14,981 nucleotides of DNA from Lachnospiraceae bacterium UBA3386 (GTDB lineage: Bacteria > Bacillota > Clostridia > Lachnospirales > Lachnospiraceae): NCBI GenBank assembly GCA_002358875.1, contig DEPS01000019.1:65873-80853 (forward strand), given 5' to 3'. The translations under genes and the position numbers were made by a program. A model generated the notes under the pieces. It was given only the letters and a program-made list of their open reading frames with translations, had not been told where the DNA came from and ran no database searches. Positions 6,518 to 13,044 of this stretch are shown piece by piece. Numbering within the stretch: the first letter of the stretch is position 1; the number at the start of each line of letters is the position of its first letter.

Positions 6518-7696
6518 ATGAAAGAACTTTCGCTCAAATATGGCTGCAATCCCAACCAGAAGCCTTCAAGAGTGTACATGGAGGACGGAAGCGAGCTTCC
6601 GATCACGGTCCTGAACGGACGTCCCGGCTACATTAATCTTCTGGATGCGCTCAACGGCTGGCAGCTGGTGAAGGAGCTTAAGACTGCGACCGGGAAGCCG
6701 GCTGCTACCTCCTTTAAGCATGTCTCTCCTGCAGGCGCTGCGATCGGCCTGCCGCTTTCCGAGGTGGAGAGAAAGATCTACTGGGTCGAAGATGCGGGAG
6801 AACTGACACCTCTGGCAAGTGCTTACGCCCGTGCCCGCGGTGCCGACAGGATGTCAAGCTTTGGCGATTTTATTTCACTGTCCGACAAATGCGACGCATG
6901 CACTGCGGCTCTCATCAAGCCGGAGGTTTCGGACGGCGTTATCGCGCCCGGATATGACGATGACGCTCTTGAGATTCTGAAGGGCAAGAAGAAGGGCAAT
7001 TACTGCATTCTTCAGATCGATACAGATTATACTCCTGCCCCCATCGAGAAAAAGCAGGTATACGGCATTACCTTCGAACAGGGCCGCAACGAGCTCGTCG
7101 TCGATGATGCCCTGTTCTCCAACATCGTGACAGAGAACAAGTCTCTTCCTGATGCTGCACGCGATGATATGGCGATCGCCATGATCACTCTCAAGTATAC
7201 CCAGTCCAATTCTGTCTGCTATGTCAAGGGCGGACAGGCGATCGGTATCGGCGCCGGACAGCAGTCCCGCATTCACTGCACACGCCTCGCAGGCCAGAAG
7301 GCCGACAACTGGTACCTGCGCCAGTGCCCCAAGGTCCTGAATCTTCCCTTTAAAGAGGGTGTCCGCCGTGCGGAACGCGACAATGCCATTGATCTCTACA
7401 TCGGGGAGGAATACATGGATGTCCTTGCCGACGGCAGGTGGGAGGCGCTCTTTACCGAAAAGCCTTCAGTCTTCACTGTTGAAGAAAAGAAAGCCTGGCT
7501 GGCCGGAAATACAGACGTCACTCTGGGATCCGACGCCTTCTTCCCCTTTGGGGACAATATTGAGCGGGCTTACAGGAGCGGCGTAAAATATGTCGCCCAG
7601 CCCGGCGGCTCCGTCCGCGATGCCGACGTCATCGCTGCCTGCGACGCCCATGACATGGTCATGTGCTTTACCGGCATCCGCCTGTTCCACCACTAA
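6518..7696 (+). CDS. Phosphoribosylaminoimidazolecarboxamide (AICAR) formyltransferase, stand-alone
   Basis: It transfers the formyl group of 10-formyltetrahydrofolate to AICAR, giving FAICAR, the substrate of PurO encoded immediately upstream. The 392-residue protein corresponds only to the transformylase half of PurH: SFKHVSPAGAA at residues 65-75 carries the catalytic Lys-His pair (K67, H68). The middle has GVIAPGYDDDAL and the SNSVCYVKGGQAIGIGAGQQSR segment. The end has FFPFGDNIERA, QPGGSVRD and the terminal CFTGIRLFHH. The N-terminal MGS-like IMP cyclohydrolase domain of PurH is absent, and the protein begins directly with the transformylase fold, so this is a separate subfamily and not a truncation. 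The start has AAAAGGAG nine bases upstream. Often annotated purH-like; I give no symbol because it lacks half of PurH. Confidence 0.92.
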   Translation: MKELSLKYGCNPNQKPSRVYMEDGSELPITVLNGRPGYINLLDALNGWQLVKELKTATGKPAATSFKHVSPAGAAIGLPLSEVERKIYWVEDAGELTPLASAYARARGADRMSSFGDFISLSDKCDACTAALIKPEVSDGVIAPGYDDDALEILKGKKKGNYCILQIDTDYTPAPIEKKQVYGITFEQGRNELVVDDALFSNIVTENKSLPDAARDDMAIAMITLKYTQSNSVCYVKGGQAIGIGAGQQSRIHCTRLAGQKADNWYLRQCPKVLNLPFKEGVRRAERDNAIDLYIGEEYMDVLADGRWEALFTEKPSVFTVEEKKAWLAGNTDVTLGSDAFFPFGDNIERAYRSGVKYVAQPGGSVRDADVIAACDAHDMVMCFTGIRLFHH

Positions 7697-7699
7697 GAG

Positions 7700-7812
7700 A
7701 GTCAGGAGTGAGAAGTCAGGAGTTAAGGGATAGGAGTTAGGAGTTTTAGGAAGTTAGGGGATAGGAGTCAGGAATTTAGAGAATGTTGGGAGACAGGAGT
7801 TTTAGGTTGCTG
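7700..7812 (+). repeat. Degenerate AGGAGT/GTTAGG short tandem repeats
   Basis: The spacer between the transformylase gene and ispF is almost entirely built from variants of A-G-T-Y-A-G-G. AGGAGT occurs six times, GGGATAGGAGT twice and AGGAGTTTTAGG twice. Units have drifted in spacing and sequence. No gene or clear terminator is visible here. The stretch is G-rich and C-poor on this strand. Confidence 0.75.
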
Positions 7813-7852
7813 GGTGTCAGGGGCCTGTGGCCAGGGAAAAGGAGATGAACAG

Positions 7853-8428
7853 ATGCGTGTCGGAACCGGATATGATGTCCACAGGCTTGTCGAGGGCAGG
7901 AAGCTGATCCTCGGCGGCGTGAAAATTCCATATGAAAAGGGCCTTCTGGGCCATTCGGACGCGGACGTCCTCGTGCATGCCATCATGGACGCCCTGCTCG
8001 GGGCAGCGGCCCTGGGGGATATCGGCCTCCATTTTCCGGATTCGGATCCCGCCTATGCTGGCGCGGACTCGCTCCGGCTCCTTACCCGCGTCGTGGAGAT
8101 CCTCGCGAAGAACGGATACCTGGTTGAAAACGTCGATGCGACCGTGATCGCCCAGGCCCCCAGACTCAGGCCCTATATTGACCAGATGAGGAAGAACATC
8201 GCGGATGCCATGGACGCCGACATCAGCCAGGTCAGCGTCAAGGCGACGACCGAGGAGCACCTCGGCTTCACAGGCCGCGGCGAAGGCATCAGCGCCCAGG
8301 CCGCCGCCCTCCTCTCCTCGCCCCGGGACATGGCTTCCCGCGACATGGCCTCGCTCCGCGACATGGCCATGGCTGGGGGCGGCTGCCCCGCCGGAGGCTG
8401 TCCGGGGAGCTGTCCCTACGGAGGCTGA
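7853..8428 (+). CDS. ispF: 2-C-methyl-D-erythritol 2,4-cyclodiphosphate synthase with unusual C-terminal tail
   Basis: IspF converts CDP-methylerythritol 2-phosphate to the cyclodiphosphate in the non-mevalonate isoprenoid pathway, as a trimeric cytoplasmic enzyme. Residues 1-155 are canonical: VGTGYDVHR with metal ligands D8 and H10, LGHSDADVLVHA with H42, DIGLHFPDSD, and KATTEEHLGFTGRGEGI near the end. ATG at 7853 has AAAAGGAG eight bases upstream; an earlier start at 7814 adds a non-family peptide read from repeat sequence. Normal IspF is about 155-160 residues, but this one has 191. The extra 36 residues hold RDMAS-like repeats and then a Gly/Cys/Pro-rich end with three Cys (CPAGGCPGSC). 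It precedes cysS, a common neighbour in Firmicutes. Confidence 0.95.
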   Translation: MRVGTGYDVHRLVEGRKLILGGVKIPYEKGLLGHSDADVLVHAIMDALLGAAALGDIGLHFPDSDPAYAGADSLRLLTRVVEILAKNGYLVENVDATVIAQAPRLRPYIDQMRKNIADAMDADISQVSVKATTEEHLGFTGRGEGISAQAAALLSSPRDMASRDMASLRDMAMAGGGCPAGGCPGSCPYGG

Positions 8429-8506
8429 ACCTGGGCTTTTCGAGCTCTTGTCCTTTTGCCTGCTGTAGATCTGTTCAGACGGGTCCAGAGATAGAAGACA
8501 TAAAAA

Positions 8507-8583
8507 GCCTTCCCCTTGAGGGGGGAAGGTATCCTTCTCCTGACGGAGAAGGGCGCGAAGCGCCGGATGAGGTGTAAATCACC
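8507..8583. repeat. REP-like dispersed palindromic element (triple hairpin)
   Basis: Consecutive hairpins occur: CCTTCCCC/GGGGAAGG (8508-8529), CCTTCTCC-TGAC-GGAGAAGG (8533-8552) and GGCGC-GAA-GCGCC (8552-8564). GGATGAGG and a small GGTG-TAAAT-CACC stem (8571-8583) follow. This pattern, with GGATGAGG following the last stem, resembles a repeat I recall as common between genes in gut Firmicutes. It sits between ispF and cysS and could end ispF transcription or protect the mRNA end. Confidence 0.7.
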
Positions 8584-8642
8584 CCGGTGCAGGAATTGAC
8601 GGCATTTTTGATTTCACACACATAAATAATCAGGAGCTATTG

Positions 8643-10145
8643 ATGATCAGAATTTACAATACAATGTCGAAACGCAAAGAGGATTTCGTGCCGCTCCGCG
8701 AGGGAAAGGTCGGAATGTATGTCTGCGGACCCACCGTCTACAACCTGATCCACATCGGGAACGCGCGGCCCATGATCGTCTTTGACACGGTGAGACGTTA
8801 TTTTGAATACAAGGGCTTTGAGGTGAATTTTGTCTCCAATTTCACGGATGTGGACGACAAGATCATCAACAAGGCAAACGAAGAGGGCGTCGACGCCAGC
8901 GTCATCTCCGAGCGCTACATCGAGGAGTGCAAAAAGGACATGGCAGCGCTCAATATCCGTCCCGCGACGACCCATCCGAAGGCGACGAAAGAGATCGATG
9001 GCATGATCGCTATGATCCAGAAGCTCATCGACACGGGGTTTGCCTATGCTGCCAAGGACGGGACGGTCTATTACCGCACCCGTAAATTCCGTGATTACGG
9101 CAAGCTGTCCCACAAGGATCTCGACAACATGCAGACCGGCCTGCGCATGCTGGCGGTCACCGGCGAGGACCAGAAGGAGGATCCGCTGGACTTCGTCCTC
9201 TGGAAGCCCAAAAAGGAAGGCGAGCCCTACTGGGAGTCCCCCTGGTGCCAGGGCCGTCCCGGCTGGCATATCGAGTGCTCCGTCATGAGCAAGCGCTACC
9301 TGGGCGACACCATCGACATCCATGCGGGCGGCGAGGATCTGATCTTCCCCCACCATGAGAACGAGATCGCCCAGTCGGAGGCGGCGAACTGCTGCACCTT
9401 CGCCCGTTACTGGATGCACAACGCCTTCCTCAACATCGACAATCGCAAGATGTCCAAGTCGCTGGGCAATTTCTTCACCGTCCGCGACATCCTGGAAAAG
9501 TACGACGGGCAGGTCATCCGCTATTTCATGCTCTCGGTCCAGTACCGCAGCCCCCTGAATTTCAGCAGGGAGCTCGTGGAATCCGCCAAGACCTCCTACG
9601 AGCGCATCGTCAACTGCGCCGAGAACCTCCGCTTCCTCTTGGAGAAGGCCGGAATCACAAAGGAGATTTTGCAGGAAGCCGCTTTAGAAAAAAAGGATCC
9701 CGCTTTCAAGGCGGAAGCTGCCTCGAAAGAGGAGTCTGCAGCTATGACGCAGGCCGAACAGGCGCTCCTTCCCGAGGCCGATGCCTTCCGTGTCCAGTTC
9801 GAGGAGGCCATGGACGACGACTTCAACACGGCAGACGCCATTTCCGCGCTCTTTGAGCTGGTCAAATGGATCAACAGCCATGCCGATGGCCAGTCCTCCG
9901 CCGCCTTCCTGAAAAAGCTCTATGAAGAGCTCCAGACCCTGGCGGATGTCTGCGGCCTGATCCTGGAGCGCGACAAAAAGCTCGACGACGACCTCGCCTC
10001 CTATGTGGAAGCCCAGATCGCCGCCCGTCAGGCGGCAAGAAAAGCCCGCGACTTCGCGAAGGCGGACGCCATCCGCGACGAACTCAAGGCAAAGGGCATC
10101 ATCCTCGAGGACACAAGGGAAGGCGTCAAGTGGAAAAAGGCCTGA
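8643..10145 (+). CDS. cysS: Cysteinyl-tRNA synthetase
   Basis: CysRS charges tRNA-Cys with cysteine. The 500-residue class I synthetase has the HIGNA signature near residues 39-43 and KMSKS in RKMSKSLGN. Predicted zinc ligands are C28 in YVCGPTVY, the Cys of IECSVMS, and His/Glu of the HHENEIAQ segment. The C-terminal third is the DALR-type helical and anticodon-binding part, with a charged Ala/Glu/Lys linker near residues 340-370 that is longer than usual. The ATG at 8643 follows CAGGAG by six bases; a TTG directly before it is ignored. The gene is followed after 14 bases by mrnC, matching the cysS-mrnC order of Bacillus. I saw no T-box motif in the leader. Confidence 0.97.
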   Translation: MIRIYNTMSKRKEDFVPLREGKVGMYVCGPTVYNLIHIGNARPMIVFDTVRRYFEYKGFEVNFVSNFTDVDDKIINKANEEGVDASVISERYIEECKKDMAALNIRPATTHPKATKEIDGMIAMIQKLIDTGFAYAAKDGTVYYRTRKFRDYGKLSHKDLDNMQTGLRMLAVTGEDQKEDPLDFVLWKPKKEGEPYWESPWCQGRPGWHIECSVMSKRYLGDTIDIHAGGEDLIFPHHENEIAQSEAANCCTFARYWMHNAFLNIDNRKMSKSLGNFFTVRDILEKYDGQVIRYFMLSVQYRSPLNFSRELVESAKTSYERIVNCAENLRFLLEKAGITKEILQEAALEKKDPAFKAEAASKEESAAMTQAEQALLPEADAFRVQFEEAMDDDFNTADAISALFELVKWINSHADGQSSAAFLKKLYEELQTLADVCGLILERDKKLDDDLASYVEAQIAARQAARKARDFAKADAIRDELKAKGIILEDTREGVKWKKA

Positions 10146-10159
10146 TGAAAGGAAACTGA

Positions 10160-10822
10160 ATGCAGAAATCCCCGAAGGACAGGAAGCGTTCCCAACAGGA
10201 AAGGATAGACCATCCTGACCGGCAGCAGTCCGGACAGGAAATCGATTCAGGCGTGGGAAACCTGCGCCTGATGGAAAAAACAGAGGAGGGCGGCAGCGCT
10301 GAGAAGAGCGCGGCGCCCTCTTTCCCGACAGAAGAAATGTCTGAAAGATCGGAAACAGAGGGAATCTCTGAAGCGTCGGGAATGCCGGTAATCCGGGATA
10401 TGTTTTCCCTTTACGGCATGAAGACGGATCTCAGGACCTATTCGCCGCTGGCGCTGGCTTTTCTGGGTGACGCGGTCTATTCCCTGTTTATCCGGACAAC
10501 CGTGGTCGCGAAAGGAAACCGGCAGGCTGAAAAGCTGCACAATGAGACGACGAGGCTGGTCCGCGCCGCGAAGCAGGCGGCCATCGGAAAGGCAGTTTAC
10601 GACCTTTTGACGATCGAAGAGCAAAAGGTTTACCGGCGAGGGCGAAACGCCAACCCCATGCACCACGCCAAGGGAGCCTCCCTGGAGGAATACCTTCAGG
10701 CCACGGCTCTCGAGACCCTCTGCGGATACCTTTTTCTGGATGGAAAAACGGATCGCCTCGCGGAGCTGCTCAGGACAGGCCTGGAGCTGACAAAGCGCAG
10801 GAACGGCGACCCGCTGCTGTAA
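10160..10822 (+). CDS. mrnC: Mini-ribonuclease III with long N-terminal extension
   Basis: Mini-III is a dimeric, RNA-binding-domain-free RNase III relative that matures the ends of 23S rRNA in Firmicutes. The catalytic domain spans about residues 78-212: PLALAFLGDAVYSLFIR with probable metal-binding D104, HNETTRLVRAAKQA, YRRGRNAN, and ATALETLCGYLFL with probable catalytic E175. The family is usually about 130-150 residues; this protein has 220 because roughly 75 N-terminal residues rich in Ser, Glu, Lys and Gln precede the domain. The start at 10160 has AAAGG at a suitable distance, and internal ATGs at about 10271 and 10382 lack ribosome binding sites, so the extension is probably translated. 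Alternatively, translation could start internally without a strong site. Confidence 0.92.
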   Translation: MQKSPKDRKRSQQERIDHPDRQQSGQEIDSGVGNLRLMEKTEEGGSAEKSAAPSFPTEEMSERSETEGISEASGMPVIRDMFSLYGMKTDLRTYSPLALAFLGDAVYSLFIRTTVVAKGNRQAEKLHNETTRLVRAAKQAAIGKAVYDLLTIEEQKVYRRGRNANPMHHAKGASLEEYLQATALETLCGYLFLDGKTDRLAELLRTGLELTKRRNGDPLL

Positions 10823-10823
10823 A

Positions 10824-10839
10824 GCCTGTCGGAGCAGGC
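10824..10839 (+). other. Small hairpin after mrnC
   Basis: GCCTG, loop TCGGAG, CAGGC forms a five-pair stem two bases after the mrnC stop. An eight-T run lies further downstream (about 10886) after a weak stem, so read-through into rlmB seems likely. Confidence 0.3.
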
Positions 10840-10910
10840 ACGGGAAGGCAGCTGGTAAAAGGCAGGAACGGCAGTGCTTTGCTGATTTTTTTTGAAAGGA
10901 AACTGTAAAT

Positions 10911-11858
10911 ATGCAGGACAGACGCAGCGACCAGGCAAGAGGTGATTATAAAAACCGTTACAGCGGGAATGATTTCGAATCCGGCAAAAGGAACAAGGAC
11001 CCAAGAGACAATAACCCCGGATACAATAGCCGGAAAGACAATAACTCCGGATACAATACCCGGAAAGAATATTATTCCAGAGGGTCTGACAAGAGGGACG
11101 AACAGAGAGCCTATGGTGCCGCAGATTTTGACGAAAACAGGATCGAGGGCAGGAATGCGGTTATCGAGGCCTATCGGGCGGGCAGGACCATCGAGAAGCT
11201 TTTTCTTCTGGAAGGGCCTGCGGAGGGCGCGATGCAGACCGTCCTTAGCCTCGCGAAGGAAAACAGCACGCCGGTCCGCTTTTGCAGCCGCCAGAGGCTG
11301 GACCAGCTCTCCCAGACAGGGAAGCACCAGGGTGTGATCGCCCAGGCAGCCGCCTTCCGCTATGCTAAGATCGAGGATTTATTCGCAAAAGCCGCCGAAA
11401 AGGGTGAGGATCCCTTTTTTGTCCTGCTTGACCGGATTGAGGATCCGCACAATCTGGGCGCCATCATCCGTACCGCCAATCTGGCTGGCGCGCACGGGGT
11501 CATCATTCCCCGTGACCGCGCTGTGGGCCTGACCGCGACCGCGATCAAGGCATCCGCCGGCGCCATCCACTACACGCCCGTCGTGAAGGTGACGAACCTT
11601 GTGCGCACGATGGAAGAACTCAAAAAGCGCGGCCTCTGGTTCGCCTGCGCGGACATGGGGGGCACGTCCATGACGAAGCTCTCTCTGACCGGGCCGATCG
11701 GTCTTGTGATCGGAGCAGAAGGGACTGGCGTCAGCCGCCTTGTCAGGGAAAAATGCGACATGATCGCCTCCATCCCCATGAAGGGGGAGATCGACTCCCT
11801 TAACGCCTCCGTAGCCGCCGGAATCCTGATGTATGAAATTTTGAGGCAGCGGGGGTAA
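10911..11858 (+). CDS. rlmB: 23S rRNA (guanosine-2'-O-)-methyltransferase, TrmH/SpoU family
   Basis: RlmB methylates the ribose of a guanosine in the 23S rRNA peptidyl-transferase region using SAM. The 315-residue protein has a SpoU substrate-binding domain from about residue 68 (ENRIEGRNAVIEAYRAG). The knotted SPOUT domain follows, with its three motifs: RIEDPHNLGAIIRTA from R175, IGAEGTGVS around G268-S274, and IPMKGEIDSLNASVAAG with N298. RlmB is normally about 245 residues; here about 67 N-terminal residues are Asn/Arg/Lys/Asp-rich and probably disordered, containing two near-identical ten-residue repeats. The upstream sequence TGAAAGGAAACTG also precedes mrnC. Position between mrnC and sigH matches Bacillus yacO. 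The exact target guanosine is inferred from family and synteny. Confidence 0.92.
   Translation: MQDRRSDQARGDYKNRYSGNDFESGKRNKDPRDNNPGYNSRKDNNSGYNTRKEYYSRGSDKRDEQRAYGAADFDENRIEGRNAVIEAYRAGRTIEKLFLLEGPAEGAMQTVLSLAKENSTPVRFCSRQRLDQLSQTGKHQGVIAQAAAFRYAKIEDLFAKAAEKGEDPFFVLLDRIEDPHNLGAIIRTANLAGAHGVIIPRDRAVGLTATAIKASAGAIHYTPVVKVTNLVRTMEELKKRGLWFACADMGGTSMTKLSLTGPIGLVIGAEGTGVSRLVREKCDMIASIPMKGEIDSLNASVAAGILMYEILRQRG
11007..11066 (+). repeat. 30-bp in-frame tandem repeat in the rlmB N-terminal extension
   Basis: Two units (11007-11036 and 11037-11066) differ at only two of 30 bases and encode DNNPGYNSRK and DNNSGYNTRK. A degenerate third start (EYYSRG) follows. The near-identity suggests a recent duplication in a region under weak constraint. 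Confidence 0.9.
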
Positions 11859-11865
11859 GGGTGGA

Positions 11866-11900
11866 ATGAGGCAGGAACACAACGACCAGCTTTGTGATGA
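11866..11900 (+). repeat. Partial duplicate of the sigH 5' end
   Basis: The 35 bases from ATGAGGCAGGAA match the first 35 bases of sigH (12236-12270) at 32 positions. The copy opens a 23-codon frame ending at 11937 (MRQEHNDQLCDE..., against MRQEYYDQLSDD... in sigH), with GGGTGG just upstream. It may be a relic of a tandem duplication of the sigH start, or a short translated leader. Confidence 0.8.
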
Positions 11901-11932
11901 AACCCGCTGTGCGGCACGCAGCCGGCGCGGCG

Positions 11933-11969
11933 GATGAACGAAACGGCAGGCCATTTCATTTCGTTCATC
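11933..11969. repeat. Perfect 11-bp inverted repeat upstream of the sigH promoter
   Basis: GATGAACGAAA (11933-11943) and TTTCGTTCATC (11959-11969) are exact inverted copies separated by 15 bases. No T-run follows on the plus strand (an A-run does), so it is not a normal terminator for rlmB. It could be a regulator site or an mRNA 3'-end hairpin. Confidence 0.6.
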
Positions 11970-12028
11970 AGCAAAAAAACCAAAGAAAAACCAAAGAAAT
12001 ACTTAAAGAAACCGTATATACATATATA

Positions 12029-12057
12029 TTGACGCTCGTTCAAAAGAGAGTTATAAT
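12029..12057 (+). promoter_or_regulatory. Strong sigma-A type promoter for the small gene and sigH
   Basis: TTGACG (12029-12034) and a perfect TATAAT (12052-12057) are separated by exactly 17 bases in an AT-rich context. Transcription would begin near 12064, about 45 bases before the small gene. This lets sigH be transcribed independently of rlmB. Confidence 0.8.
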
Positions 12058-12107
12058 TGTTCTGCCTGGAGTTTGAAAATCCGGAGAAGGACAGGAAAGG
12101 AGGGGTC

Positions 12108-12239
12108 ATGGAAGACATGGATAAAAAAGAAATAAAAGAAGTTATCGAGTGGTGCGATGAAAAGGGCCACACAGAACATGAAATTCTGGAACTGATCAGA
12201 AGGATCGTCGGCGCAAAACCGAGAGAAGAAGACGCATGA
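12108..12239 (+). CDS. Small acidic/basic protein of unknown function, overlapping sigH
   Basis: A 43-residue protein (MEDMDKKEIKEVIEWCDEKG...) with mixed charge and predicted helices (residues about 5-17 and 22-34), one Cys and no membrane segment. AAAGGAGG lies at a good distance before ATG 12108, stronger than any site for the upstream alternative start at 12057. Its stop codon overlaps the sigH start by four bases (ATGA), so translation is probably coupled. It is the first gene after the strong promoter. I do not recognise the family; a role in controlling SigH synthesis or activity is a guess from position only. Confidence 0.7.
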   Translation: MEDMDKKEIKEVIEWCDEKGHTEHEILELIRRIVGAKPREEDA

Positions 12240-12922
12240 GGCAGGAATACTACGACCAGCTTTCTGATGACGAGCTGGTCGCGCTTTCGAGGGAAGAGGA
12301 CGATCGGGCGACGGAGACGCTGATGGGCCGTTATAAGGAGATGGTGCGGGGGCGCGCCAGGTCCATGTTCATTCTGGGCGGCGATTCGGAGGATCTCATA
12401 CAGGAAGGCATGCTCGGTCTTTTCAAGGCTCTTCGGGATTATGACTGCGGGCGCGACGCGAGCTTTGCCACCTTTGCGGCGCTCTGCGTCTCCCGGCAGA
12501 TGTACACCGCCATCCAGGCCTCGGGGAGAAAGAAGCATATGCCGCTGAACACGGCGGTCTCCCTCAACGCGGCGGCCGTTCCTTTCGGGGACCCGGAGGA
12601 AGGGGAGGGAACGGAGCTGGGCGAGACGCTCTCCGAGGAACTGGTCACCCTCTTTGCTTCTGCCTATGGAGAAAATCCGGAAAAGGTGCTCATTGACAGG
12701 GAAAATCTTGAAAATCTCCAGAAGCGGATCGAGACGGAGCTCAGTCCGCTCGAAAAGCAAGTGCTCGACCTGCACCTGACGGGCATGAATTACGTGGAGA
12801 TTGCCCATATTTTAAACAGGGATGAAAAATCCACCGACAACGCACTCCAGCGCATCCGCGCAAAAGCGCGAGGATGGAAAAAGCAGGAGTCGTCTGCGAA
12901 TTCGTCAGGGAAAAATGCATGA
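12236..12922 (+). CDS. sigH: RNA polymerase sigma factor SigH (stage 0 sporulation type)
   Basis: SigH directs RNA polymerase to early stationary-phase and sporulation-initiation promoters in Firmicutes. The 228-residue protein opens with SDDELVALSREEDDRATETLMGRYKEMVRGRARS (region 2.1 side). It has the core-binding LIQEGMLGLFKALRDYD at residues about 51-67, then FATFAALCVSRQMYTAIQAS (regions 2.3-2.4). Region 4 lies at about residues 180-212 (TGMNYVEIAHILNRDEKSTDNALQRIRAKA), including the typical NRDEKSTDNALQRI recognition part. Length and sequence fit SigH and are unlike ECF factors. The synteny cysS-mrnC-rlmB-sigH matches Bacillus, except that yacP is absent. A stop-start overlap couples it to the small gene upstream. 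Confidence 0.92.
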   Translation: MRQEYYDQLSDDELVALSREEDDRATETLMGRYKEMVRGRARSMFILGGDSEDLIQEGMLGLFKALRDYDCGRDASFATFAALCVSRQMYTAIQASGRKKHMPLNTAVSLNAAAVPFGDPEEGEGTELGETLSEELVTLFASAYGENPEKVLIDRENLENLQKRIETELSPLEKQVLDLHLTGMNYVEIAHILNRDEKSTDNALQRIRAKARGWKKQESSANSSGKNA

Positions 12923-12923
12923 G

Positions 12924-12953
12924 AATCCCGTGTCTTCAGAAAGGACCGGGATT
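12924..12953 (+). terminator. Hairpin after sigH
   Basis: AATCCCG (12924-12930) pairs with CGGGATT (12947-12953) around a 16-base loop, starting just past the sigH stop. Only a short TTT follows, so termination is possible but weak. Confidence 0.4.
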
Positions 12954-13023
12954 TCCAGGCTCAACTTATGCAAAATAATGTGAGCCGGGCATCTGAAAAG
13001 TGGCTTAACGGGAGGCACCGCGC

Positions 13024-13038
13024 GATGGAGGCGGGAGA
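13024..13038 (+). repeat. 15-bp direct repeat, left copy
   Basis: GATGGAGGCGGGAGA occurs here and again at 14859-14873, flanking the AAA-ATPase/nuclease-like gene. The left copy also contains the ribosome binding site of that gene. Confidence 0.6.
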
Positions 13039-13044
13039 ACCAGG

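Noticed and set aside
8596..8626. TTGACG and CATAAA upstream of cysS as a promoter
   Set aside because: Spacing of 19 with a poor -10, and transcription would begin on the ribosome binding site.
8429..8642. T-box leader for cysS
   Set aside because: No T-box antiterminator sequence is visible; the hairpins are explained by a REP-like element.
11570..12808. 412-codon minus-strand frame across rlmB, the promoter region and sigH
   Set aside because: It spans two clear genes and an intergenic region with a promoter; no family features.
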